A stretch of DNA of 6,343 nt from an uncultured Paraglaciecola sp. (GTDB lineage Bacteria > Pseudomonadota > Gammaproteobacteria > Enterobacterales > Alteromonadaceae), in NCBI GenBank assembly GCA_905479025.1, contig CAJQKX010000127.1, forward strand, positions 1 to 6,343, in the 5' to 3' direction. The translations under genes were made by a program, and so were the position numbers. Shown here piece after piece: positions 1 to 6,300 of this stretch (within the stretch, counting starts at the first letter, position 1; every line of letters begins with the position of its first letter). Below the pieces are notes generated by a model. The model saw nothing but the letters and a program-made list of their open reading frames with translations. It was not told the DNA's origin and made no database searches.

Positions 1-3
1 TTC

Positions 4-10
4 GTTTAGT
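4..10 (+). other. Possible R' end of a preceding attC site
   Basis: The bases GTTTAGT lie at the far left edge, about 37 nt before the first cassette gene. That is where the R' core of the previous cassette's attC would fall if the array continues leftward. The match to the GTTRRRY consensus is imperfect and the other attC arm lies outside the window, so this is an inference from context. Confidence 0.2.
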
Positions 11-46
11 CATATTCACCTCAATTAACAGGATTATAATCCTTTA

Positions 47-430
47 TTGAAGTGTCCGGTTAATTCAACCACAACAGACTCTGGCGCAATAAACCTAACT
101 CAAAGTAAAGAGGAAGCAGAGAAGTATTGGGTTGCATTACGACTGGTTACTCCCAAATATCCTGTTTCCGTAGCAAAAAATAAAATTGCAGGCTGTTCTC
201 GATTTCAAATCACAATAGACTCTATGTGCAATACTGTTAATTCTGTATTGTTGGAAAGCTATCCAACTAAAGCTTTTGTCACACCTTCAAAGGCGGCATT
301 AAGAAATTGGACTTGGGAGCCTACAAATTACAACCACAGCAAAGCTCCTATCATCCGTACCGTACAGCTAGACTTTTATATTGAAGACGCACAAAACTAT
401 GAACAAGCAAAAGAATACTGTGCTGTTTAG
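47..430 (+). CDS. TonB C-terminal-domain protein, integron cassette gene
   Basis: About 127 residues. The stretch from roughly residue 30 to 115 reads as a TonB_C-type domain: a PKYPxxxxxxxIxGC opening, then FQITID, then an SYPTKAF segment, an ALRNWTWEP motif and a closing hydrophobic LDFYIE strand. In this family the domain usually follows a signal peptide or transmembrane anchor and acts in the periplasm or at the envelope. No such N-terminus is visible here. An in-frame stop at 26-28 limits extension, and there is no ATG, so TTG at 47 is the only plausible start; ribosome-binding support is weak (an AGG lies about 14 nt upstream). The gene is either a domain-only protein or a 5'-decayed one. 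It ends 6 nt before an attC site, as expected for a cassette gene. The domain call is fairly safe; the start and function are not. Confidence 0.65.
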   Translation: MKCPVNSTTTDSGAINLTQSKEEAEKYWVALRLVTPKYPVSVAKNKIAGCSRFQITIDSMCNTVNSVLLESYPTKAFVTPSKAALRNWTWEPTNYNHSKAPIIRTVQLDFYIEDAQNYEQAKEYCAV

Positions 431-436
431 ACGCAG

Positions 437-541
437 TTCTAACAAAACGCTGTTGGCACTCCCTTCGGTCGTTGGGACGCATACACGAGGCCGCTTCGCG
501 ATTATAGCCCCGTGCCTGCGCCCCAAAGCTTAAAGTTAGTA
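437..541 (+). other. attC recombination site (integron cassette 1)
   Basis: The outer arms TTCTAAC (437-443) and GTTAGTA (535-541) pair with one mismatch. After unpaired 5-nt spacers (444-448 and 530-534), L'' GCTgTTGG (449-456) pairs with L' CCAAAGC (523-529). This leaves G452 as an unpaired extrahelical base, the hallmark that lets an integron integrase recognise the folded bottom strand. The 66-nt terminal region has its own imperfect stem, roughly 472-491 with 510-529. The site directly follows a gene and precedes another in the same orientation. Confidence 0.85.
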
Positions 542-563
542 TTCATTAAGGATATCTCAAATT

Positions 564-743
564 ATGGAAACCATTTCAAGTTCAGGCTCATACTTCGTTG
601 GCTGGGGAACCCTAGCTTTAATCAATGCAGGTTTAGCGCAAGGTAAAGGTCGCAAAGGCTTAAATTGGTTTTTAATTTCTTTGCTACTGGGCCCAATTGC
701 TACATTCTTACTTCTGGTTATGGAAGATCTAAAATCTGTTTAA
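564..743 (+). CDS. Small two-helix membrane protein of unknown function, cassette gene
   Basis: A 59-residue protein starting at ATG, with AAGGA at 548-552 placed 11 nt upstream. The N-terminus METISSSGSYFVGWG leads into a hydrophobic segment (about residues 10-25). A short basic loop AQGKGRKG (25-32) follows, then a strongly hydrophobic segment NWFLISLLLGPIATFLLLV (34-52) and an acidic tail MEDLKSV. By the positive-inside rule the loop should be cytoplasmic, making a helical hairpin in the inner membrane. It lies exactly between two attC sites, so it is the sole gene of a mobile cassette of about 270 bp. I do not recognise a named family. Proteins with a Gly-Lys/Arg-rich loop before a GWFLxxLLLGP-like helix are common among small unannotated membrane proteins. 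The ORF itself is well supported by the start, the ribosome-binding site and the cassette boundaries. Confidence 0.75.
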   Translation: METISSSGSYFVGWGTLALINAGLAQGKGRKGLNWFLISLLLGPIATFLLLVMEDLKSV

Positions 744-749
744 AACAAA

Positions 750-812
750 TACTAACAAACAAAGCCACTCAGACGCGCAATAAGCGCGCGTCTGTGCTTT
801 GAAGCGTTATGT
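750..812 (+). other. attC recombination site (integron cassette 2)
   Basis: R'' TACTAAC (750-756) and R' GTTATGT (806-812) flank a compact stem. CAAAGC (760-765) pairs with GCTTTG (796-801), then C766 is extrahelical, AC (767-768) pairs with GT (794-795), and AGACGCGC (771-778) pairs with GCGCGTCT (786-793) around a 7-nt loop. The spacers between R and L boxes (757-759 and 802-805) do not pair, as usual for attC. The site begins 7 nt after the stop of the small membrane protein. Confidence 0.88.
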
Positions 813-889
813 GTATATGAATATTAGTTTTCGATCCGCACCAGATATTAGGACATTCGAATGAATTTATCGAAGGAGCGTAAGAAACT

Positions 890-1207
890 GTGCAACTAAG
901 TGAAAATTATAGCCGCATGCTCTTCGAAAAAACTGTTATTGGGCTAGCATTGTGCCGAATGAACGGAAACTTAGTTGATGTAAATAGCGCATTTGCTGAA
1001 TTACTAGGAAGGACGATTGAGGAGGCGCTAACACTCACCTATTGGCAAATCACTCCAGAGAAGTATGCATCGCAAGAAAAGGCTCAAGTGGAGAGTCTAG
1101 AAAAGACAGGAAGATACGGCCCCTATGAGAAGGAGTATATTCATGCGGACGGTCATTTTATTCCTGTACGGTTATCGGGTCAGATTGTAGAAATAGAAGG
1201 TGAGTGA
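890..1207 (+). CDS. PAS-domain signalling protein fragment, 3' truncated at an IS
   Basis: 105 residues covering essentially one PAS sensory fold. It reads LFEKTVIGLALC (about 11-22), VDVNSAFAELLGRTIEEA (28-45), YWQITPEK (51-58), then ESLEKTGRYGPYEKEYIHADGH in two pieces up to residue 90, and PVRLSG. Such PAS S-box units normally sit in front of a PAC segment and a histidine-kinase or GGDEF/EAL output domain. Here the frame stops at TGA 1205-1207, two bases before the IS3-family element, and no output domain remains. The TGA sits where family members usually have Arg, so it may be a CGA-to-TGA change. GTG at 890 is the first possible start (in-frame stop at 881-883) and has AAGGAG at 873-878. 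It may be the third cassette gene, but no attC follows it. It is probably non-functional as a signalling protein. Confidence 0.6.
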   Translation: MQLSENYSRMLFEKTVIGLALCRMNGNLVDVNSAFAELLGRTIEEALTLTYWQITPEKYASQEKAQVESLEKTGRYGPYEKEYIHADGHFIPVRLSGQIVEIEGE

Positions 1208-1209
1208 AG

Positions 1210-1240
1210 TGGTCTAATTGATTCGGACACTCTAGTTAAG
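1210..1240 (+). repeat. Left terminal inverted repeat of the IS3-family element
   Basis: It starts TGGTCTAATTGATTCGGACA. Aligned with the reverse complement of 2434-2464, 23 of 31 positions match, including the outer TGGTC, a TTCGGACAC core and an inner GTTAAG. Confidence 0.9.
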
Positions 1241-1521
1241 AGATAATACTCAAAACTGGAGTGGACTATGAATGCTAGAAAGAAATATTCAAAAGAATTT
1301 AAGTTAGATGCGATCAGCTTGGTACTTAACCAACAATATACCCGATCTGAAGCGGCTCGAAGTTTAGAAGTGAATCCAAATTTGATTACCCGTTGGATAA
1401 AAGAGTATGAACAAGATAATGATGGCCAGGCTTTTCGTGGTAATGGCAAGCTTACGCCCGAACAGGAAGAAATCCGTCAGTTGAAAGCAAAGGTCCGCCA
1501 GCTTGAAATGGATAAAAACAT

Positions 1522-1527
1522 TTTAAA

Positions 1528-1528
<1 letters not shown>
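1522..1528 (+). promoter_or_regulatory. Candidate -1 programmed frameshift heptamer
   Basis: TTTAAAG reads as T TTA AAG in the orfA frame, a canonical X XXY YYZ slippery site. It lies in the short overlap where the orfB frame is already open (the last upstream stop in that frame is at 1513-1515). Slipping here joins orfA residue 87 to the orfB frame, which then reads on into YDFIAKKKKTYPIDRMCQLL. Confidence 0.55.
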
Positions 1529-2433
<905 letters not shown>

Positions 2434-2438
<5 letters not shown>

Positions 2439-2464
2439 CCGGGGTGTCCGAAAAATGTTGACCA
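2434..2464 (-). repeat. Right terminal inverted repeat of the IS3-family element
   Basis: The reverse complement starts TGGTCAACATTTTTCGGACA and pairs with the left end. The outermost base is A2464; from 2465 onward the minus-strand IS110 reading frame resumes. Confidence 0.9.
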
Positions 2465-3214
2465 TGTAGCATGACGACTTTCCCTCCACGACTAAACTGT
2501 TTTGGTGTGGCGCCAATATAGACTGATGCATGCCGTCCATTTTAAACCCTCGCGCATCACCTAAGCTACTGACTAAGCCAACAGCAACAATACTGCCAAC
2601 CCCTTGTATTTTCATTAACTGTTGGCATTGGGGAATCAGCGGCGACGACTTAAATTTGTGTTGTTAACGTGTTTTCATCATCCAGTAATGCCACGATGCG
2701 ATGACGTAAAGCGACTTTGCTTTTGGCTATGGTGGCACCAAGTTCATAACATAATGCCCGCATTTGATTGCCGAATAAGGTAATGGTTTGTCGAACCATT
2801 TACGGCTCACTAGTAAGCTTTGCAGGGACTGCTGTTCAACCGTTTTCACCTGGCACAATGGCATACTTATCTGAAATGACGCGATAACATCAGCATCATT
2901 GGCATTGGTTTTTTGTTTGTTGATGAAAGGCTTTACGTGCTTGGGCGACATCCCTTTCACGATATGGCCGTGTTTTTGGGTTAACTGCGCCTAATGGTGA
3001 AAGCTGCCACATCCCTCCATGGGCTGAACACAAGGCTTAGCTTGCACTAAAAACAGTTCTATTTTTTCTGCAGTCATGGAGTTGTTGAGTAATATCTCAC
3101 CCTGCCTGTCGATATGGCCAACTTGAATAACATTCTTGGTTAAATCGAGAGAAATTGTTGTTTAGCTTTAGTAGACACCACTTTAGCTGGGCTAGAGTAG
3201 TGGACTCTATACAT
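2465..3214 (-). pseudogene. IS110-family transposase relic, truncated and frameshifted
   Basis: Read on the minus strand, the pieces follow the IS110 transposase in order. TISLDLTKNVIQVGHIDRQG (3158 downward) carries the first Asp of the DEDD RuvC-like core. PMEGCGSFHH carries the Glu. KGMSPKHVKPFINKQKTNAN then DADVIA carries the last Asps. MVRQTITLFGNQMRALCYEL, IQGVGSIVAVGLVSSLGDAR and IGATPKQFSRGGKVVML carry the Transposase_20 helix-hairpin-helix and the Ser-Gly-Gly motif. Lesions are a TAG at 2991-2993 where Trp is expected, frameshifts near 2795-2808, near the TAA at 2650-2652 and near 2525-2535, and a TAA before the TISLDL frame at 3162-3164. ATG at 3214 opens a short frame that could be the original start after one more frameshift. 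The 3' end is lost at the IS3-family element. It is certainly non-functional. Confidence 0.85.
3178..3203 (-). other. Hairpin at the 5' side of the IS110 relic
   Basis: CCACT (3178-3182) pairs with AGTGG (3199-3203) and TAGC (3184-3187) with GCTA (3191-3194), around a TGG loop. It lies just upstream of the recognisable transposase start. In IS110-group elements the non-coding left end encodes a structured bridge RNA, so this could be a remnant of it. The hairpin alone does not prove that. Confidence 0.25.
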
Positions 3215-3280
3215 TGGGGTTAGGTCGACTATTAACAAATAAATGACACAAAATTTTAAGTGCATTAAAGATGATTTTGC

Positions 3281-3312
3281 AAAAAAGTTAATCGAGCAAA
3301 TAAGAGCTTGAT
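3281..3312 (-). terminator. Weak candidate terminator downstream of the minus-strand wecA
   Basis: On the minus strand ATCAAGC (3312-3306) and GCTCGAT (3297-3291) form a 7-bp stem with one mismatch. It is followed by TAAC and a run of six T (3286-3281). It sits about 20 nt after the stop codon of the 3330-4388 gene. The stem is short and not GC-rich, so efficiency is doubtful. Confidence 0.35.
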
Positions 3313-3329
3313 TGCTATTTATAATTATT

Positions 3330-4388
3330 TTACTTTCGAAACCAGCGAGAAAGCTTCCAGATATGGATGAATGAGTAATCGTATACTATAAAAATCACAA
3401 CAAAAACTAACATCATTAATCCTTCGTGGATCTCATAATACTCCCCTGCTAAACCAAAACCTGCCATCGCTATCGATAGACTACCTATAAATAACAATGC
3501 ACTATTTGATGAGAAACCAAAACGCATAAAAATATGATGTAAATGGTCTCGGTCGGCAGACAAAGGCGATTTACCTTTCTTTACTCTTCGATGCATCACT
3601 GCAAACATATCCATCAAAGGTATGGCAATAATCCATAATGCCGTGACGGGCCTGAAACTGACCTCACCATTTTGCGTACCTAACACTAACAACCAGATTA
3701 CACTTAGGCCAATCATCATACTGCCAGCATCACCCATGAATATTTTTCCAAATATTCGCCGCAGGCCACCTACGTTAAAAAGTAAAAACGCGGTTAAGGC
3801 GGCAACAAAAATCGCTGAGATAGTAAACAAATTCACGTTGTTAGACCAATAAAAAAGCACCCATAAACTTGAAAAGGTAATTACACCTAATACGCCAACT
3901 AGGCCATCTATACCGTCTGTCATGTTAAAGGCATTAATCGCGGTCGCAACTGCCAATAATGTCACGGGTAATGCTAATATCCCTAGATATAAATTGCCAA
4001 ACCCAAACAGATTTCCCATGTCGTATAATGCATATCCTGCCCCTTGCACCATAATCGATCCGATAAGCAATTGAGCAACCAAGCGAACCTTAGCACTCAC
4101 ATCATAGAAGTCGTCCAACCCACCTATCAACACCATGAACGAGCAAGAAATCAGATAAAGGTTAATCAACTGCGATTTTGGTAAAAAAAGTTGTGTTGCA
4201 ATCAAAATAGTAAAGTAAATGGCAATGCCGCCAATAAGAGGAATGTCTCCGAGGTGTTTTTTACGTATATTGGGTTTATCAACTAAACCTATTATTGATG
4301 CGATAGGTCTAAGTCCTACAATCGTAATACAAGCAATACTAAATGCCCCAAAAAACACGGCATCATAACTATAAAACAATAAATTCAT
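3330..4388 (-). CDS. wecA: WecA-type undecaprenyl-phosphate GlcNAc-1-phosphate transferase (copy 1)
   Basis: 352 residues, near the length of E. coli WecA (367). It is an integral inner-membrane enzyme of the polyprenyl-phosphate HexNAc-1-phosphate transferase family (glycosyltransferase 4, MraY/WecA). The family transfers GlcNAc-1-P, or a related sugar-1-P, from the UDP-sugar to undecaprenyl phosphate as the first step of lipid-linked glycan synthesis. Motifs are complete: LVDKPNIRKKHLGDIPLIGG (35-54), LDDFYD with the Mg-binding Asp pair (92-93), NAFNMTDGIDGL (152-163), FMGDAGS (217-223) and DRDHLHHIFMRFG (279-291). About ten hydrophobic helices separate them. Near-WecA wording such as VTALWIIAIPLMDM (248-261) makes WecA more likely than MraY. 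The ATG at 4388 has AGGA five nt upstream (4397-4394). The sugar specificity cannot be read from sequence. Confidence 0.9.
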   Translation of the reverse strand: MNLLFYSYDAVFFGAFSIACITIVGLRPIASIIGLVDKPNIRKKHLGDIPLIGGIAIYFTILIATQLFLPKSQLINLYLISCSFMVLIGGLDDFYDVSAKVRLVAQLLIGSIMVQGAGYALYDMGNLFGFGNLYLGILALPVTLLAVATAINAFNMTDGIDGLVGVLGVITFSSLWVLFYWSNNVNLFTISAIFVAALTAFLLFNVGGLRRIFGKIFMGDAGSMMIGLSVIWLLVLGTQNGEVSFRPVTALWIIAIPLMDMFAVMHRRVKKGKSPLSADRDHLHHIFMRFGFSSNSALLFIGSLSIAMAGFGLAGEYYEIHEGLMMLVFVVIFIVYDYSFIHIWKLSRWFRK

Positions 4389-4403
4389 TAAATTCCTATC
4401 AAA

Positions 4404-4504
4404 ATTTTGGATGTGACTAATTTTCAGACACTTTATTTAAAATTAACGTGCTGAAATTGATACCCTTTTACAAAAAATATTTTAACAATTATCACATCCA
4501 AAAT
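4404..4504. repeat. Inverted repeat in the divergent wecA intergenic region
   Basis: The left arm ATTTTGGATGTGACTAATT (4404-4422) and the reverse complement of the right arm (4487-4504, ATTTTGGATGTGATAATT) share 13 identical bases, then differ by one inserted C. The arms are about 64 nt apart. The left arm ends a few bases from the Shine-Dalgarno sequence of the minus-strand wecA. It could be a dimeric regulator's paired sites, an RNA stem in the leader, or the ends of a tiny repeat element. Confidence 0.6.
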
Positions 4505-4505
4505 C

Positions 4506-4519
4506 TGTAAAAATTTACA
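4506..4519. promoter_or_regulatory. Small palindrome, possible operator
   Basis: TGTAAAAATTTACA is a TGTAAA-N2-TTTACA dyad next to the right arm of the larger inverted repeat and between two divergent promoter regions. AT-rich DNA produces such dyads by chance fairly often. Confidence 0.25.
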
Positions 4520-4596
4520 ACTGTCATAGTCGAGTTGAGCCGAATAACAAAGAAATAAAATATTTACTAGATTAATGTCTAATGCCATTCAATAAC

Positions 4597-4625
4597 TTGA
4601 ACATTATCTGAATTTACCATAAAAT
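4597..4625 (+). promoter_or_regulatory. Candidate sigma70 promoter of the plus-strand wecA
   Basis: TTGAAC (4597-4602) and TAAAAT (4620-4625) are separated by exactly 17 nt and match the -35 and -10 consensus at 4 and 5 of 6 bases. Transcription would begin near 4632, giving a leader of about 70 nt before the ATG at 4703. Confidence 0.4.
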
Positions 4626-4702
4626 CGAGATACAATTAGAGTGATGCTTAATTATTGTTATAGCGTTGTTTTATACATTGATTTTCTTTACAGGATAGTA
4701 GA

Positions 4703-5770
4703 ATGTTAACAACCGTTATAGTTGCTACATCATCATTCATTATATCATTTTTTTGTGTAATGACCTTTAGGCCGCTAGCCATTGGTGTTGGATTAGTAGA
4801 TCGTCCTTGCTCTCGAAAGCAGCACACAGGCGATATACCGTTAGTAGGTGGGCTAGCAATTTATGTCGCGGTGACATTAAGCAGCTTTTTGTTTATTCCC
4901 CTTGATACAAATTATAAAATTTACCTAATATCAACATCCTTTATGGTTCTTATTGGCACTCTAGATGATTTTTATGATCTGAACGCGGGCTTGCGGTTAA
5001 TCGCTCAGTTCTTGATCGCTTCACTTATGGTGTTTGGTGCAAATTTGTATATCACTAATCTCGGTGATTTAATCGGCACAGGCGTTTTAGAACTTGGTAT
5101 TTTCGGCCCTATTTTCACCATGCTTGCGGTGGTAACAGCTATCAACGCATTTAATATGATGGATGGTTTAGATGGCTTGGTTGGTTCATTAAGTATCAAC
5201 ACATTTATTGCCATAGGGCTGTTGGCTTATTTTTCCAGTACAACCTTTAATACCAGTCTACCCACTATATGTTTAGGTGCCATCTTGGCATTTCTATTTT
5301 TTAACGTTGGTAGGTTTAAAGGCAATAAATACAAAGTATTTATGGGTGATGCTGGAAGTATGCTAATTGGCTTAACAATCATTTGGTTGATGAGTTATTC
5401 AAGCCAGGGAGATCAATCATTGATGAACCCAATCACGGCAGTATGGTTTATCGCCATACCTTTGATGGATATGTTTTCAGTGATGTATAGGCGTATCATG
5501 GCAGGTAACTCACCTTTAAAAGCCAGTCGAGATCATATACACCATGTGTTCTTATTCCATGGTTATAGCAACACTAGAACAACGCTAACAATTTCGGCAC
5601 TAAGTGCAACTTTTTGTGCCTTAGGGCTATTTTCAGAATTGCAAAATATCAACGAAAATATAATGGCTGGATTGTTTCTAGTTTTATTTTTGTTTTATAA
5701 CCAATTAATGATTTATCAAGATAAAATAATGAAGAGAAATAGTATTGCGGTAAGCAAAAGTATCATTTAG
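4703..5770 (+). CDS. wecA: WecA-type undecaprenyl-phosphate sugar-1-phosphate transferase (copy 2)
   Basis: 355 residues, co-linear with the minus-strand copy across its whole length, with roughly half the residues identical by eye. All family motifs are present: LVDRPCSRKQHTGDIPLVGG (31-50), LDDFYD with Asp 88-89, NAFNMMDGLDGLVG (148-161), FMGDAGS (213-219) and SRDHIHHVFLFHG (275-287). About ten membrane helices are expected. It should initiate a lipid-linked glycan at the inner membrane by moving a HexNAc-1-phosphate from a UDP-sugar to undecaprenyl phosphate. AGGA at 4692-4695 lies 7 nt before the ATG. It diverges from the first copy across a 314-bp spacer. The C-terminal tail (about 341-355) is unlike that of copy 1. 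Both copies appear functional, so they may use different sugars or serve different glycans, but the sequence does not show which. Confidence 0.9.
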   Translation: MLTTVIVATSSFIISFFCVMTFRPLAIGVGLVDRPCSRKQHTGDIPLVGGLAIYVAVTLSSFLFIPLDTNYKIYLISTSFMVLIGTLDDFYDLNAGLRLIAQFLIASLMVFGANLYITNLGDLIGTGVLELGIFGPIFTMLAVVTAINAFNMMDGLDGLVGSLSINTFIAIGLLAYFSSTTFNTSLPTICLGAILAFLFFNVGRFKGNKYKVFMGDAGSMLIGLTIIWLMSYSSQGDQSLMNPITAVWFIAIPLMDMFSVMYRRIMAGNSPLKASRDHIHHVFLFHGYSNTRTTLTISALSATFCALGLFSELQNINENIMAGLFLVLFLFYNQLMIYQDKIMKRNSIAVSKSII

Positions 5771-5836
5771 TCTACTGCCGATATTATGTAACCGACATTC
5801 CGCATCTTTTTCCGGATTCAAATTATTTGTCCTTAG

Positions 5837-5992
5837 ATCCAGTCTGGCCAGTCCACGGGCGCCGCCGGACTTGCCTGGAAAATTGTTCTCGCCAAATATC
5901 AGGATCAGCAATCCTACTGGTTCAACAGCACGGAATACTTCTTACTAAGGCTAAACCAGTTGATACACTCGACAAACTTCCGGGCCAAATAA
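5837..5992 (+). pseudogene. Possible gene remnant, start-less open stretch
   Basis: 51 codons stay open to a TAA at 5990-5992, with a protein-like composition: GQSTGAAGLAWKIVLAKYQD, then QQSYWFNSTEYFLLRLNQLI, then HSTNFRAK. No start codon with a ribosome-binding site precedes it, and a TAG lies in frame at 5834-5836. I do not recognise the family. It may be the 3' end of a decayed gene or chance openness in a GC-rich patch; the other two plus-strand frames are also open over much of the same region. Confidence 0.2.
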
Positions 5993-6027
5993 CCGGATGA
6001 TCTTTTCTTCATTCAACTGACATTGAT

Positions 6028-6063
6028 CAGAGTAAATCGAAACTTTTCGATTTAATTGCTCTG
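6028..6063. other. Strong stem-loop downstream of wecA copy 2
   Basis: TAAATCGAA (6033-6041) pairs perfectly with TTCGATTTA (6046-6054) across a 4-nt loop. The outer CAGAG (6028-6032) pairs with CTCTG (6059-6063) with a 4-nt bulge. No T-run follows on the plus strand, so it is not a classic intrinsic terminator; it could act as an mRNA 3' end or leader structure. Confidence 0.4.
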
Positions 6064-6267
6064 CAGCCCCTTATTTTAAAGGCTTGAAATTTTACGGTTA
6101 AGAAAACAGCAAGAAAATTAATTTTGATTTTTTCTAGTTTACGTTACATTTTGAAAATCAGTGCCCGTATCTATTAGGCTACAGCTAAATCAAAATTTTC
6201 AATATCTGTGTGCTCAACGTCAGATTCAACCCGTTAAGGCAGCTATCCCGGCCCGTTATGTGAACCC

Positions 6268-6300
6268 GATGGATACCACTCATTTTATGAAATATCCATC
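6268..6300. other. Stem-loop near the right edge
   Basis: GATGGATA (6268-6275) pairs with TATCCATC (6293-6300), and inside it TCAT (6280-6283) pairs with ATGA (6287-6290). It lies 41-73 nt before an ATG at 6341-6343 and so might belong to the leader of the next gene. Confidence 0.35.

Noticed and set aside
51..64. GTGTCCGGTTAA-like bases near the first gene resemble the IS3-element end core
   Set aside because: Only a 7-base core, GTGTCCG, is shared with the right end and the order of the flanking bases does not match; nothing else of the IS is nearby, so it is chance.
1180..1449. Minus-strand ORF of 89 codons across the PAS end and orfA
   Set aside because: It lies antisense to the well-supported IS orfA and spans an IS boundary, with no ribosome-binding site or family resemblance.
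3622..3852. Plus-strand ORF inside the minus-strand wecA
   Set aside because: It is a shadow of the wecA coding frame, with no ribosome-binding site and no independent features.
4412..4496. TGTGA and TCACA in the intergenic repeat as a CRP site
   Set aside because: The two halves are about 75 nt apart instead of 6, and neither has a proper partner at the right spacing.
5005..5214. Minus-strand ORF inside the plus-strand wecA
   Set aside because: It is antisense to the conserved NAFNMMDGLDGL region and is a coding shadow.
5705..5911. Minus-strand 68-codon ORF overlapping the end of wecA copy 2
   Set aside because: It overlaps the real gene's 3' end, has no ribosome-binding site I can see, and its composition reflects the GC-rich patch; I cannot tie it to a family.
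6254..6262. CGTTATGTG identical to the R' core of attC 2
   Set aside because: No matching R''/L'' arm upstream pairs with it, and the nearby inverted repeats do not form the attC architecture.
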